From Octadecabacter ascidiaceicola (GTDB taxonomy: Bacteria > Pseudomonadota > Alphaproteobacteria > Rhodobacterales > Rhodobacteraceae): DNA of 64,000 bases. Location of the stretch: NCBI RefSeq assembly GCF_900185015.1, contig NZ_FXYD01000001.1, positions 62,001 to 126,000 on the forward strand, given 5' to 3'. How positions within the stretch are numbered: position 1 is the stretch's first letter; every line of letters begins with the position of its first letter. The notes under the pieces were generated by a model. That model was not told where the DNA came from. It was given only the letters and a program-made list of their open reading frames with translations, and ran no database searches. Below are positions 17,178-26,277 of the stretch, in pieces. Both the position numbers and the translations under genes were made by a program.

Positions 17178-19142
17178 ATGTCGGCAGGACCGAACACGTC
17201 AGGCGTGAAAACGCTTCCGGATTTGTTGTCGCGGAATGCGAAAACTATAGGTAGTAAGACTGCCTATCGTGAAAAAGAATTTGGTATTTGGCAAACTTGG
17301 ACATGGTCCGAGGCCGAAGCTGAGGTCGATAGTTTGGCGAAGGGGTTGTTGACCCTTGGTGTCGAAGTTGGCGACCTGATCGCTGTGGCAGGTCGTAACC
17401 GACCAGCGCTGTACTGGGCGATGTTGGCTGTGCAGAAGACAGGCGGAATTCCGGTGCCGCTATACCAAGACGCGGCCGCAGAAGAGATCGCTTACGCGCT
17501 TGAAAACTGTAATGCGCGTTTTGCCATTGTCGGGGATCAAGAACAGGTCGATAAGATCGCCGATGTTCGCGACCAACTCCCGAACTTAAAGCACGTGGTC
17601 TATCTAGATGGCCGAGGTCTGCGCAAATATGATCATAGCCACCTGTCGTCTTATGCAGCTGTTCAAGATGCGGGCGCAAAAGCAAACAATGACGCTGAGC
17701 TGAAAGCGCGCCAAGATGCGCAAACATACGATGCGACCTGCGTCATGCTTTATACATCTGGCACAACCAGCAAGCCCAAGGGCGTGGTGCTGTCTAACCG
17801 CAACATTATTGAGACCGCTAAGAACTCATGTGCGTTCGATGATCTGAAGGCCAACGAAGAAATTCTCGCTTATCTGCCGATGGCATGGGTGGGGGACTTC
17901 ATCTTCTCAATGGGGCAGTCACTTTGGACGGGTTTCTGCGTCAACTGTCCTGAGAGCCCGGACACCATGCAGGCCGATATGCGTGAAATCGGGCCGACTT
18001 ATTTCTTCGCTCCGCCACAGGTGTTTGAGCGTCAATTGACCCAAGTGATGATCCGCATGGAGGACGCCGGCAAGTTTAAGCGCCGTATGTTCCATCGTTT
18101 CATGGATGTCGCTAAGCGTGTTGGTCCAAAACTGTTGGACGGTGAACCTGTCGCCCTTATGGATCGCTTGTCCTACATGCTGGGCAACTACCTCGTGTTC
18201 GCACCGCTGAAAGACACGCTGGGCCTTGGTCGCGTGCGCGTCGGTTATACAGCGGGCGAGGCGATTGGGCCGGAGTTGTTCCAATTCTACCGCTCGCTCG
18301 GGATCAACCTGAAACAGCTTTACGGTCAGACTGAAGCAACGGTGTTTATTACACAGCAACCAAACGGCGAAGTGCGTGCGGATACGGTTGGTGTTGCATC
18401 GCCTGAGGTTGAGTTGAAGATTTCCGACTCAGGTGAGGTGTTCTACCGCTCCCCTGGTGTTTTTGTTGAATACTTCAACAACCCCGAAAGCACAGCCGAT
18501 ACCAAGGACGCTGAGGGTTGGGTCGCGACAGGTGACGCTGGTTTCATCGAAGAGAAATCCGGCCACTTGCGGATTATTGACCGCGTGAAAGACGTTGGGA
18601 AAATGTCCGACGGGTCGATGTTTGCGCCCAAGTACGTTGAAAACAAACTGAAATTCTACCCTGATATCCTTGAGGCGGTTGTGTTCGGGGCGGGTCGTGA
18701 TCGTTGTACTGCGTTTATCAACATCGACCTTACGGCTGTTGGCAACTGGGCTGAACGTAACAACATTGCCTATTCATCCTATCAGGAATTGTCGCAGAAC
18801 CAGCAGGTTCTCGATATCATTTCGCAGCATGTATCCGAAGTGAACGCCACCATCGCACAGGACGAAATGCTGTCTGGTTGTCAGGTGCATCGTTTCTTGG
18901 TGCTGCACAAAGAACTGGATGCGGACGACGGCGAAATGACCCGTACACGTAAGGTTCGCCGTGGCGTTATTGCTGAAAAGTTCGATGATCTGTTGGATGC
19001 ACTGTATGGCGATATGTCTGAAATCTATACCGAAACTGAAGTGACGTATGAGGACGGTCGCAAAGGCAAGATTGCCGCGACACTGGACATTCGCGACGCT
19101 GAACTTTCCACACCCGTTGCTAAGAAGGTTGCTGCAGAATGA
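17178..19142 (+). CDS. AMP-dependent acyl-CoA ligase (long-chain fatty acid-CoA ligase type)
   Basis: Adenylate-forming ligase of 654 residues. The nucleotide loop YTSGTTSKPKG is canonical, followed by LYGQTEAT (A5 motif), GWVATGDAG (A7) and the hinge ending in RVKDVGKM; the C-terminal domain contains MTRTRKVRRG. It activates a carboxylic acid to the CoA thioester with ATP. The ATG at 17178 has a strong ribosome site (GGGAGGA at 17166-17172); the GTG at 17142 is rejected. It opens an operon with an LIV-type ABC importer, so its acid substrate is probably the imported compound. The chain length cannot be told from sequence. Confidence 0.88.
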   Translation: MSAGPNTSGVKTLPDLLSRNAKTIGSKTAYREKEFGIWQTWTWSEAEAEVDSLAKGLLTLGVEVGDLIAVAGRNRPALYWAMLAVQKTGGIPVPLYQDAAAEEIAYALENCNARFAIVGDQEQVDKIADVRDQLPNLKHVVYLDGRGLRKYDHSHLSSYAAVQDAGAKANNDAELKARQDAQTYDATCVMLYTSGTTSKPKGVVLSNRNIIETAKNSCAFDDLKANEEILAYLPMAWVGDFIFSMGQSLWTGFCVNCPESPDTMQADMREIGPTYFFAPPQVFERQLTQVMIRMEDAGKFKRRMFHRFMDVAKRVGPKLLDGEPVALMDRLSYMLGNYLVFAPLKDTLGLGRVRVGYTAGEAIGPELFQFYRSLGINLKQLYGQTEATVFITQQPNGEVRADTVGVASPEVELKISDSGEVFYRSPGVFVEYFNNPESTADTKDAEGWVATGDAGFIEEKSGHLRIIDRVKDVGKMSDGSMFAPKYVENKLKFYPDILEAVVFGAGRDRCTAFINIDLTAVGNWAERNNIAYSSYQELSQNQQVLDIISQHVSEVNATIAQDEMLSGCQVHRFLVLHKELDADDGEMTRTRKVRRGVIAEKFDDLLDALYGDMSEIYTETEVTYEDGRKGKIAATLDIRDAELSTPVAKKVAAE

Positions 19143-19960
19143 GCGAAGTGCAGACAGGATATGTGACCGAAGATGGACGTCAGATTGGTGACGTGATGCT
19201 GGACTTGCGCGCGATTACGCTTCGGTTTGGTGGCGTTGAGGCGATCAAGAACATCAGCTTTGACATCCGCGAAGGCGAAATTCGCGCCATCATTGGCCCG
19301 AACGGGGCAGGCAAGTCATCCATGCTGAACGTGATTTCCGGCTTTTATGTCCCTCAAGAGGGCGAAGTTTGGTTCCACGGCAAGAAACGTCCGCCAGTAA
19401 AGCCGTTTCAGGTTGCGCGCCAAGGCATCGCACGCACATTCCAGAACATTGCCTTGTTTGAAGGCATGTCCGTTTTGGACAACATCATGACGGGGCGCTT
19501 GAACTACACCAAATCTGGAATGCTGGCACAGGCGATCTGGAAGGGCAAAGCAGAGCGTGAGGAAACCGAGAACCGCGAGCGCGTTGAACGGGTTATCGAC
19601 TTTCTTGAAATTCAGGCAATTCGGAAAACCCCTGTTGGGCGCTTGCCCTATGGTCTGAAGAAGCGCGTGGAACTGGCGCGTGCTTTGGCTGCTGAACCCA
19701 AGCTGCTTTTGCTCGACGAGCCTATGGCGGGCATGAACGTCGAAGAAAAAGAAGACATGTCGCGCTTCATCCTTGATGTGAACGACGAATTTGGAACGAC
19801 AATCGCGCTGATCGAACACGACATGGGCGTTGTCATGGACCTGTCTGACCGCGTTGTCGTGATGGACTACGGCAAGAAGATCGGCGACGGCACACCCGAT
19901 GAGGTGCGCAACAACCAAGACGTTATCGACGCCTATTTGGGGGTCGCACACGATGAATAA
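19139..19960 (+). CDS. LIV-type ABC transporter ATP-binding protein (LivG-like)
   Basis: ATPase of 273 residues. Walker A is GPNGAGKSS near residue 55, Walker B LLLLDEPMAGMN near residue 195, and the H-loop IALIEHDMG follows. The signature region reads LPYGLKKRVELARAL rather than LSxGQ, as often seen in the LivG branch. The ATG overlaps the ligase stop. With the second ATPase (23517), two permeases and a binding protein it makes one branched-chain-amino-acid-family importer. Confidence 0.92.
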   Translation: MSEVQTGYVTEDGRQIGDVMLDLRAITLRFGGVEAIKNISFDIREGEIRAIIGPNGAGKSSMLNVISGFYVPQEGEVWFHGKKRPPVKPFQVARQGIARTFQNIALFEGMSVLDNIMTGRLNYTKSGMLAQAIWKGKAEREETENRERVERVIDFLEIQAIRKTPVGRLPYGLKKRVELARALAAEPKLLLLDEPMAGMNVEEKEDMSRFILDVNDEFGTTIALIEHDMGVVMDLSDRVVVMDYGKKIGDGTPDEVRNNQDVIDAYLGVAHDE

Positions 19961-19989
19961 CCAATCCAACTCGATTGCAGGGGGCACCA

Positions 19990-20985
19990 ATGCCAGCTGA
20001 TTTTTATTATGGTATCGAAGTCGTCCTGAACGGTCTGATGGCAGGCGTTATGTACGCGCTTGTGGCCTTGGGGTTTGTCTTGATCTTTAAGGCGTCCGGA
20101 ATTTTCAACTTTGCCCAAGGTGTTATGGCGCTGTTCGCGGCGCTGACCCTTGTTGGTATTATGGAAGGGCAGGTGCCCTTCGCCCACCTGATCAACGCGA
20201 CCTTTGGAACAGAAATCCACCACTTTGGCTGGCATGTTCCTGCTTTGCTGGCGATTTTGCTTACCGTCGGGGTGATGGTGATCTTTGCCTGGGCCGTTCA
20301 ACGGTTCCTATTTCGCCATCTTGTCGGGCAAGAGCCGATCATTCTGTTCATGGCCACCATTGGTCTGGCCTATTTCCTTGAAGGTGTTGGCGATCTGATG
20401 TGGGGGTCAAACATTAAGACCCTCGCGCTTGGCCTGCCGCAAGGTGGCGCACGCTGGATCGAAGATGCAACTGCGGGTCTTGGTGGCGATGATTTCTACG
20501 GGTTCTTCATTGATAAACTCGACCTTGTGGCGACATTGGTTGCCATCGTTCTGGTCGCTGGACTGATCGCATTTAGCCAATATACCAAGCACGGTCGCGC
20601 GATGCGGGCTGTTGCGGATGACCACCAAGCCGCGTTGAGCGTGGGGATCTCCCTTAACTTCATCTGGATCCTCGTTTGGTCCCTTGCTGGGTTCGTGGCG
20701 TTGGTCGCGGGCGTCATGTGGGGCGCGAAATCCGGTGTGCAGTTTTCCCTATCGCTCATCGCGCTTAAGGCGCTGCCGGTTTTGATGCTTGGCGGATTTA
20801 CATCCATCCCCGGCGCAATTGTTGGCGGGTTGATCATCGGTGTCGGTGAAAAACTGTTCGAATTCTTGGTCGGCCCAATGGTGGGCGGCGCGACTGAAAA
20901 CTGGTTCGCCTACGTTCTTGCCCTGCTGTTCCTCGTGTTCCGCCCGCAAGGCCTATTCGGGGAGAAGATCATTGAACGCGTCTGA
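19990..20985 (+). CDS. LIV-type ABC transporter permease (LivH-like)
   Basis: Inner-membrane permease of 331 residues with about eight hydrophobic segments. The family start (LNGLMAGVMYALVALGFVLI) and the FNFAQGVM segment are diagnostic for LivH permeases. The ATG at 19990 follows a purine-rich site (AGGGGG); an in-frame TTG at 19975 is less likely. A short loop with charged residues near SIPGAIVGGLIIG corresponds to the coupling helix for the ATPases. Confidence 0.92.
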   Translation: MPADFYYGIEVVLNGLMAGVMYALVALGFVLIFKASGIFNFAQGVMALFAALTLVGIMEGQVPFAHLINATFGTEIHHFGWHVPALLAILLTVGVMVIFAWAVQRFLFRHLVGQEPIILFMATIGLAYFLEGVGDLMWGSNIKTLALGLPQGGARWIEDATAGLGGDDFYGFFIDKLDLVATLVAIVLVAGLIAFSQYTKHGRAMRAVADDHQAALSVGISLNFIWILVWSLAGFVALVAGVMWGAKSGVQFSLSLIALKALPVLMLGGFTSIPGAIVGGLIIGVGEKLFEFLVGPMVGGATENWFAYVLALLFLVFRPQGLFGEKIIERV

Positions 20986-21026
20986 CCCTATCCACGCCGT
21001 ATTAACCTCAAACGGGAGCCTTTAAG

Positions 21027-22103
21027 ATGCTGTATCGCGAAGCTGGTGATTACAAAACGTCCTACGAGGCGGACAGCCAAACGTTCCCCATTGCCTTTGA
21101 CCGCTATCGGTATTGGTTCGTACTGGCCGTCGCCTTTTTGGTGCTGCCGTTTCTGGTGAACGACTACGTTGTGAACGCGTTGTTACTGCCATTCTTGATC
21201 TATTCGATTGCGGCGATCGGGCTTAACATTCTGACCGGTTACACGGGGCAGGTCAGCCTTGGTACTGGTGGTTTCATGGCCGTGGGCGCCTATGCCTGCT
21301 ACAAGCTGATGACCGCGTTTCCGGATGTGAACATCCTGATCCATGTCCTGTTGGCTGGCGGCATTACGGCTATCGTCGGCACGCTGTTTGGCCTGCCAAG
21401 CTTGCGTATCAAAGGGTTCTACCTTGCGGTGGCGACACTGGCTGCGCAGTTCTTTCTGGTTTGGCTGTTTAACAAAGTGGCGTGGTTTTATAACTACTCG
21501 GCTTCGGGTCAAATCAGTGCACCAGAGCGCTTTGTGTTTGGCGTGGCGGTAACTGGGCCGAATACACCTGCCTGGGCGAGTTATTTGGTCTGTCTGGTCT
21601 TCGTCACGTTCTGCGCGTTAATCGCCCGTAACTTGACGCGTGGCGCATTGGGCCGGCAGTGGATGGCCATTCGTGATATGGATATTGCCGCTGAAATCAT
21701 CGGCGTGAACCCACTTAAAGCCAAACTAACGGCCTTCGCTGTATCGTCGTTCTTTGTCGGCATCTCAGGCGCGTTGTTCTTTGCAGTCTATTTGGGGGCG
21801 GTCGAAGTCGGTGAAGCCTTCGGCATCAACAAATCGTTCCTCGTTTTGTTCATGATCATTATTGGCGGTCTGGGGTCGATCTTTGGCGCTTTTGCTGGTG
21901 CTGCATTCTTGGTGACATTGCCTGTTTTCTTGAAATTGATCGGCGTGGACCTGCTGGGATGGCCTACTGACTTGGTGGCACATCTACAGCTCGTGGTCGT
22001 GGGCCTGTTGATCATGTTCTTTCTGGTGAAAGAACCACACGGCCTTGCACAGCTTTGGCGGGTGGCTAAGGAAAAGCTACGGCTTTGGCCTTTCCCGCAC
22101 TGA
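21027..22103 (+). CDS. LIV-type ABC transporter permease (LivM-like)
   Basis: Second inner-membrane permease, 358 residues, with about nine hydrophobic segments. LNILTGYTGQVSLGTGGFMA near residue 70 and the loop GLGSIFGAFAGAAF near the C-terminus mark it as LivM type. It starts 41 bp after the LivH-like gene and has an upstream ribosome site (GGGAG). It pairs with the LivH-like subunit to form the channel. Confidence 0.92.
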   Translation: MLYREAGDYKTSYEADSQTFPIAFDRYRYWFVLAVAFLVLPFLVNDYVVNALLLPFLIYSIAAIGLNILTGYTGQVSLGTGGFMAVGAYACYKLMTAFPDVNILIHVLLAGGITAIVGTLFGLPSLRIKGFYLAVATLAAQFFLVWLFNKVAWFYNYSASGQISAPERFVFGVAVTGPNTPAWASYLVCLVFVTFCALIARNLTRGALGRQWMAIRDMDIAAEIIGVNPLKAKLTAFAVSSFFVGISGALFFAVYLGAVEVGEAFGINKSFLVLFMIIIGGLGSIFGAFAGAAFLVTLPVFLKLIGVDLLGWPTDLVAHLQLVVVGLLIMFFLVKEPHGLAQLWRVAKEKLRLWPFPH

Positions 22104-22113
22104 TACTTACGAC

Positions 22114-22129
22114 CCCAGTCGTGACTGGG
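22114..22129 (+). other. Small intercistronic hairpin before the binding-protein gene
   Basis: CCCAGTC and GACTGGG form a short inverted repeat around a GT centre between the LivM-like and LivK-like genes, 38 bp before the latter. There is no T-tract. It may mark RNA processing that separates the abundant binding-protein message; this is inference. Confidence 0.3.
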
Positions 22130-22166
22130 TAACCAAATCCGTCGGAAACCATGGGAGGATAAACCG

Positions 22167-23453
22167 ATGAAAATGAAGACCTTAACAACTCTGGCTTTGA
22201 CCAGTGCGCTCGTCGCGGGTTCGGCAGCAGCTGATCTTGTGATCCCGGATCTGAGCTACCGGACTGGACCATATGCTGCGGGCGGCACGCCGTTCTCGGA
22301 TGGGTATCAGGATTACTTCAATCTTTTGAACGCACGTGACGGCGGCATCGGTGGGGAGACCGTACGCGTCGTTGAGTGCGAAACAGGATACAACACCGAG
22401 CGAGGCGTTGAATGCTACGAGTCCACCAAGGGCGAAGGCGCATTGATCTATCAACCGCTGTCCACAGGTATCACATATCAGCTGATCCCAAAAACGACGG
22501 CTGACGAAATCCCGCTTCACACAATGGGCTACGGACGTACGTCCGCGGCGGCTGGCGAAGTGTTCCCTTGGGTCTTCAACTACCCTGCGAACTACTGGGA
22601 CGCCGCATCTGTGATGGTGAACTATTTGTTGGAACAAAACGATGGCTCGCTGGAAGGCAAGAACATCGCGTTGCTGTTCCACAATTCCGCCTACGGCAAG
22701 GAGCCGATCCGCACGCTTGAGGAATTGGCTGAAGAGCACGGGTTTACCTTTACACAGATTGCTGTTGACCACCCTGGTCAGGAACAGAAGTCCCAGTGGC
22801 TGCAAATCCGTCGTGAACGTCCTGACTACGTTCTGATGTGGGGCTGGGGCGTGATGAACCAGGTTGCCATTCAAGAAGCCGCAAACGTGGGCTTCCCAAT
22901 GGAAAACTTCATCGGCAACTGGTGGGCTGGTGCTGAGCACGATGTCACTCCGGCTGGTGCTGCATCAGACGGTTACCTGTCTCTCAACATGAACCGGATC
23001 GATACCAGCCTTCCTGTCTTCGGCCAAATCGATAGCATGGTCCACGAGGCTGGCAACGCTGCCGGTGATGGTTCCAACATTGGTTCTGTTCTTTACACAC
23101 GCGGCATGTACGCTGCGATGTTGGCAGCAGAAGCGATTGCCAAGGCGCAAGAAATCCACGGCGTTGCTGACGTAACACCAGCGATGGTGCGTGACGGTAT
23201 GGAAGCATTGGAAATCACCAACGCCCGCATGGAAGAGCTCGGCATGGCCCAAATCGGACCTGAGTTCTCTGTGTCTTGTGAAAACCACGGTGGTTCCGGT
23301 CTTGGCATTGTTCAGCAGTGGAACGCGGCTGATGCCGAGTGGGTTGCCCTGACCGACTACATCTCGCCACAGGACGCGCTGATCGACGGACTTATTGCCG
23401 AAGATTCCACAGCGTTTGCTGCTGAAAACAACATCACACCAGGCTGCCTCTAA
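22167..23453 (+). CDS. LIV-type ABC transporter substrate-binding protein (LivK-like)
   Basis: Periplasmic binding protein of 428 residues with a signal peptide (ending near AGSAAA|DL at residue 22). The type-1 periplasmic-binding fold is seen in YRTGPYAAGGTPFSDGYQDY, near the N-terminus, and ALLFHNSAYGKEPI. It is longer than classical LivK, as in members that bind aromatic or aliphatic acids rather than amino acids. It is flanked by hairpins that could stabilise its message. Neighbouring CoA ligases point to a carboxylic-acid ligand. Confidence 0.9.
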   Translation: MKMKTLTTLALTSALVAGSAAADLVIPDLSYRTGPYAAGGTPFSDGYQDYFNLLNARDGGIGGETVRVVECETGYNTERGVECYESTKGEGALIYQPLSTGITYQLIPKTTADEIPLHTMGYGRTSAAAGEVFPWVFNYPANYWDAASVMVNYLLEQNDGSLEGKNIALLFHNSAYGKEPIRTLEELAEEHGFTFTQIAVDHPGQEQKSQWLQIRRERPDYVLMWGWGVMNQVAIQEAANVGFPMENFIGNWWAGAEHDVTPAGAASDGYLSLNMNRIDTSLPVFGQIDSMVHEAGNAAGDGSNIGSVLYTRGMYAAMLAAEAIAKAQEIHGVADVTPAMVRDGMEALEITNARMEELGMAQIGPEFSVSCENHGGSGLGIVQQWNAADAEWVALTDYISPQDALIDGLIAEDSTAFAAENNITPGCL

Positions 23454-23464
23454 GCCTGAACGTT

Positions 23465-23488
23465 GCGGGCGGCCCTAGCGCCGCCCGC
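23465..23488 (+). other. GC-rich hairpin between binding-protein and second ATPase genes
   Basis: A perfect 9-bp stem, GCGGGCGGC / GCCGCCCGC, closes a six-base loop (CCTAGC) starting 12 bases after the LivK-like stop. There is no T-tract, so it is not a simple terminator. Such hairpins after binding-protein genes usually block 3' exonucleases and raise binding-protein output over the downstream ATPase. Confidence 0.6.
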
Positions 23489-23516
23489 CACACGCAACCA
23501 AAATTGGAAGATCGCC

Positions 23517-24344
23517 ATGCTGGACACCTCTGAACCCAAAGCCGAAACACTACTCGAGGTGAACAACATCGAGGTGATCTACAATCACGTCATCCTTGTT
23601 TTGAAGGGCGTCAGCCTGACCGTTCAAAAGGGCGGGATTACGGCCTTGTTGGGCGGTAATGGCGCAGGAAAGACCACCACGCTTAAAGCCGTGTCGAACC
23701 TGCTGCATTCTGAGCGCGGCGAAGTCACCAAAGGCAGCGTTGAATACCGCGGCGAACCTGTTCAAGACATGAGCCCCGAAGCGCTCGTGAAAAAGGGTGT
23801 TGTTCAGGTGATGGAAGGCCGTCACTGTTTTGAACACCTCACCGTTGAGGAAAACCTGCTGACTGGTGCCTATACCCGAAACGACGGTGCAGGGGCGATC
23901 AGCGCGGACCTCGAAAAAGTTTACCATTATTTCCCGCGTCTGAAAGAACGCCGTACAAGTCAGGCGGGCTACACATCTGGTGGTGAACAGCAAATGTGCG
24001 CGATTGGGCGAGCGTTGATGTCAAACCCCGAAACTATTTTGCTGGATGAGCCGTCCATGGGACTGGCCCCGCAATTGGTCGAACAAATTTTCCAGATCGT
24101 GAAATCGGTGAACGAACATGAAGGCGTGTCCTTCCTGTTGGCCGAGCAAAACACAAACGTCGCGCTGCGCTTTGCGCACACTGGGTTCATCTTGGAATCT
24201 GGGCGCGTCGTTATGGAAGGTACCGCGAAAGAGCTTCGCGAGAACCCTGATGTGCGCGAATTTTATCTTGGCCTGTCCGATGAGGGGCGCAAGTCATACC
24301 GTGATGTTCGCTCCTACCGCCGCCGCAAGAGGTGGTTGTCGTAA
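23517..24344 (+). CDS. LIV-type ABC transporter ATP-binding protein (LivF-like)
   Basis: ATPase of 275 residues from the ATG at 23517; the longer frame from 23463 would cover the hairpin and is rejected. Walker A is GGNGAGKTT near residue 43, the signature region YTSGGEQQMCAIGRAL near residue 155, and Walker B ILLDEPSMGLAP. The C-terminus is longer and more basic than usual (SYRRRKRW). It is the second ATPase of the importer, and its stop overlaps the next ATG (TAATG). Confidence 0.92.
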   Translation: MLDTSEPKAETLLEVNNIEVIYNHVILVLKGVSLTVQKGGITALLGGNGAGKTTTLKAVSNLLHSERGEVTKGSVEYRGEPVQDMSPEALVKKGVVQVMEGRHCFEHLTVEENLLTGAYTRNDGAGAISADLEKVYHYFPRLKERRTSQAGYTSGGEQQMCAIGRALMSNPETILLDEPSMGLAPQLVEQIFQIVKSVNEHEGVSFLLAEQNTNVALRFAHTGFILESGRVVMEGTAKELRENPDVREFYLGLSDEGRKSYRDVRSYRRRKRWLS

Positions 24345-25480
24345 TGGGTAGGTCTAAGATGTCAAAGTTAGACCGCCTGAATGCCGTGTTAGGGGCGGAC
24401 CAGCAGTTGGACAGCCTAGAGGGGTTGGCTAATCTGCCAGTGACCCGCAAAGACGAACTGCTGGAAGCCCAACGGGACAATCCGCCATTCGGTGGGCATC
24501 GACCGAACCGTTTAAGCCATATTTTCCAGTCACCGGGTCCAATCTACGAACCGGGGCTTGCGACCGAAGATTTCTGGCGGTTTGGACGCTTTGCTAAAGA
24601 AGTCGGCCTGTCGGAAACCGATGTGGTTCTGAACACCTTCGCCTATCACTTCACGCCCGCTGGCGCGATGTTTGAGGCCGCCGCGCGCGCCAACGGCGCT
24701 GTGGTTGTGCCGACAGGCCCCGGTAGTTCCCGCCAACAGGTTGAAGTAGCCGCCGCGACCGGCGTGACAGCCTATGTCGGCACGCCAGATTTCTTACAGA
24801 TAATTCTGGACCGCGCTGCTGAATCGAACACGCCGTTGCCATTGATTAAGTTCGCTTTTGTCAGTGCTGGGCCTTTGTTCCCTGCAATGCGCCAAGCATA
24901 TGAAGATCGCGGTATCCTTTGTCGTCAATGCTATGGCACCGCCGATGTCGGGTTGATTGCCTATGAAACCGCGGCCTGCACCAACGGCATGGTGATTGAT
25001 GAAGACGTAATTGTCGAAATCGTTTCTCCGGGGACGGGCACGCCTGTGCCACATGGTGAAATCGGCGAAGTCGTCGTGACGGTCCTGAACCCTGATCACC
25101 CGATGATCCGGTTCTCGGTCGGGGATCTGAGCGCCTTTGCCACGGACGAAGATCCGTCAGGCGAAACACGTGCCCGTATTGTTGGCTGGCGTGGCCGTGC
25201 GGATCAGGCGACTAAGGTTAAGGGCATGTTTATCCGCCCCGAACAGGTGTCGAAACTTGTGGCCGATTGTGCTGACGTTTCCCGCGCGCGCGTTGAAGTG
25301 ACTGGCAGCGGCATGTCTGAACAGATCGAAGTGATGCTTGAATGCAGCGGCGAGGGGTCTCAGGACTACTCCGCCATCGTGCAAGATATCCTTAAACTGC
25401 GCAGCAAGATCACGACTGTCGAAGTCGGGAGTCTTCCACGCGACGGCATTTTGGTCTCCGATCTGCGCGAAGTTCCTTAG
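24344..25480 (+). CDS. Phenylacetate-CoA ligase-like AMP-binding protein with degenerate nucleotide loop
   Basis: Protein of 378 residues related to the PaaK group of adenylate-forming ligases (about 430 residues), here short at the N-terminus. CYGTADVGLIAYE matches the A5 motif, and the stretch from IRFSVGDLSAF to GRADQATKVKGMFI matches the A7-A8 region of PaaK. The Ser/Thr/Gly nucleotide loop is not present in normal form: the corresponding place reads FQSPGPIYEP. It may be a ligase using another loop or a binding protein for acyl-adenylate or CoA. It is the last gene of the ABC operon, and its stop overlaps that of the convergent liu operon. Confidence 0.75.
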   Translation: MGRSKMSKLDRLNAVLGADQQLDSLEGLANLPVTRKDELLEAQRDNPPFGGHRPNRLSHIFQSPGPIYEPGLATEDFWRFGRFAKEVGLSETDVVLNTFAYHFTPAGAMFEAAARANGAVVVPTGPGSSRQQVEVAAATGVTAYVGTPDFLQIILDRAAESNTPLPLIKFAFVSAGPLFPAMRQAYEDRGILCRQCYGTADVGLIAYETAACTNGMVIDEDVIVEIVSPGTGTPVPHGEIGEVVVTVLNPDHPMIRFSVGDLSAFATDEDPSGETRARIVGWRGRADQATKVKGMFIRPEQVSKLVADCADVSRARVEVTGSGMSEQIEVMLECSGEGSQDYSAIVQDILKLRSKITTVEVGSLPRDGILVSDLREVP

Positions 25481-26277
25481 GTCGATTTAGGCTTCGCCCA
25501 ACGTGGCGCTGACTTGGTTAAAAACGCATCCAATCCGTGGGCGGCTTCTTCGCCTTCCCAAGTGTTGGCGAGCTGTTCAATCGAATAGTCAATCGCCGCT
25601 TGGTCAATCACAGGGCCAAGGCCACGTGCGAGCCGTTTCGCTGCGCCCACAGCAGCAGGGGCGACGTTCAGATAGGGTTCAACTTCAGCAGCGATTGCCG
25701 CGTCTATATCTGCAGCATCCACATGTTTTGCAATGATCCCAAGCGTTTGCGCTTCCTCAGCGCCGAAAATTCGTGCTGACATAAATACGCGGCGGGCAAA
25801 GCCTTCGCCCATGCGGGCAATCACATAGGGGCCAATCGTTGCGGGGATCAGGCCAAGGCGTGTTTCCGTCAGCCCGAATTTCGTACCTGTTTGGGCAATC
25901 GCAACATCGCAGACACAGGCCATACCGATGCCGCCGCCAAGGGCGGCACCATGAATGCGCCCAATCAGTGGTTTTGGCATCGTGTTCAACGCACCTAACA
26001 TCGCCGCAAGCCTGCCAGCCTCAGCCATGCGTGTCTCGCGATCTGCTGCGATCTGTTCTTTCATCCAATCAAGATCACCACCGGCGCAAAAGATGTCGCC
26101 GTTGCCTGATAAAACGATCGCACGGATGTTCAGATCGGTCCCAAGGGTCGCGGCCACGTCCGTAAGATCATCCATCATCTGTGACGATAGGGCGTTGCGC
26201 TTTTCAGGGCGGTTCATCTCGACAAAGGCGACGCCTTGGTCGTCAATCTTCACGTTAAGTGTTTGATATTCGGTCAT
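25477..26277 (-). CDS. liuC: Methylglutaconyl-CoA hydratase (enoyl-CoA hydratase family)
   Basis: Crotonase-fold enzyme of 266 residues. The oxyanion-hole segments are CAGGDLDWMKEQ near residue 65 and GAALGGGIGMACVCD near residue 110. The catalytic region reads TRLGLIPATIGPYV. Within the leucine operon it should hydrate 3-methylglutaconyl-CoA to HMG-CoA. It is the last gene of the liu operon; its start overlaps the HMG-CoA lyase stop, and its own stop overlaps the convergent ligase gene. Confidence 0.88.
   Translation of the reverse strand: MTEYQTLNVKIDDQGVAFVEMNRPEKRNALSSQMMDDLTDVAATLGTDLNIRAIVLSGNGDIFCAGGDLDWMKEQIAADRETRMAEAGRLAAMLGALNTMPKPLIGRIHGAALGGGIGMACVCDVAIAQTGTKFGLTETRLGLIPATIGPYVIARMGEGFARRVFMSARIFGAEEAQTLGIIAKHVDAADIDAAIAAEVEPYLNVAPAAVGAAKRLARGLGPVIDQAAIDYSIEQLANTWEGEEAAHGLDAFLTKSAPRWAKPKST

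Noticed and set aside
19316-19990. 224-residue open frame antisense to the LivG-like ATPase gene
   Set aside because: No recognisable domain and fully inside a well-supported gene; high-GC codon bias opens such frames.
22182-22940. 252-residue open frame antisense to the binding-protein gene
   Set aside because: Shadow of the real gene in another frame, with no ribosome site or family match.
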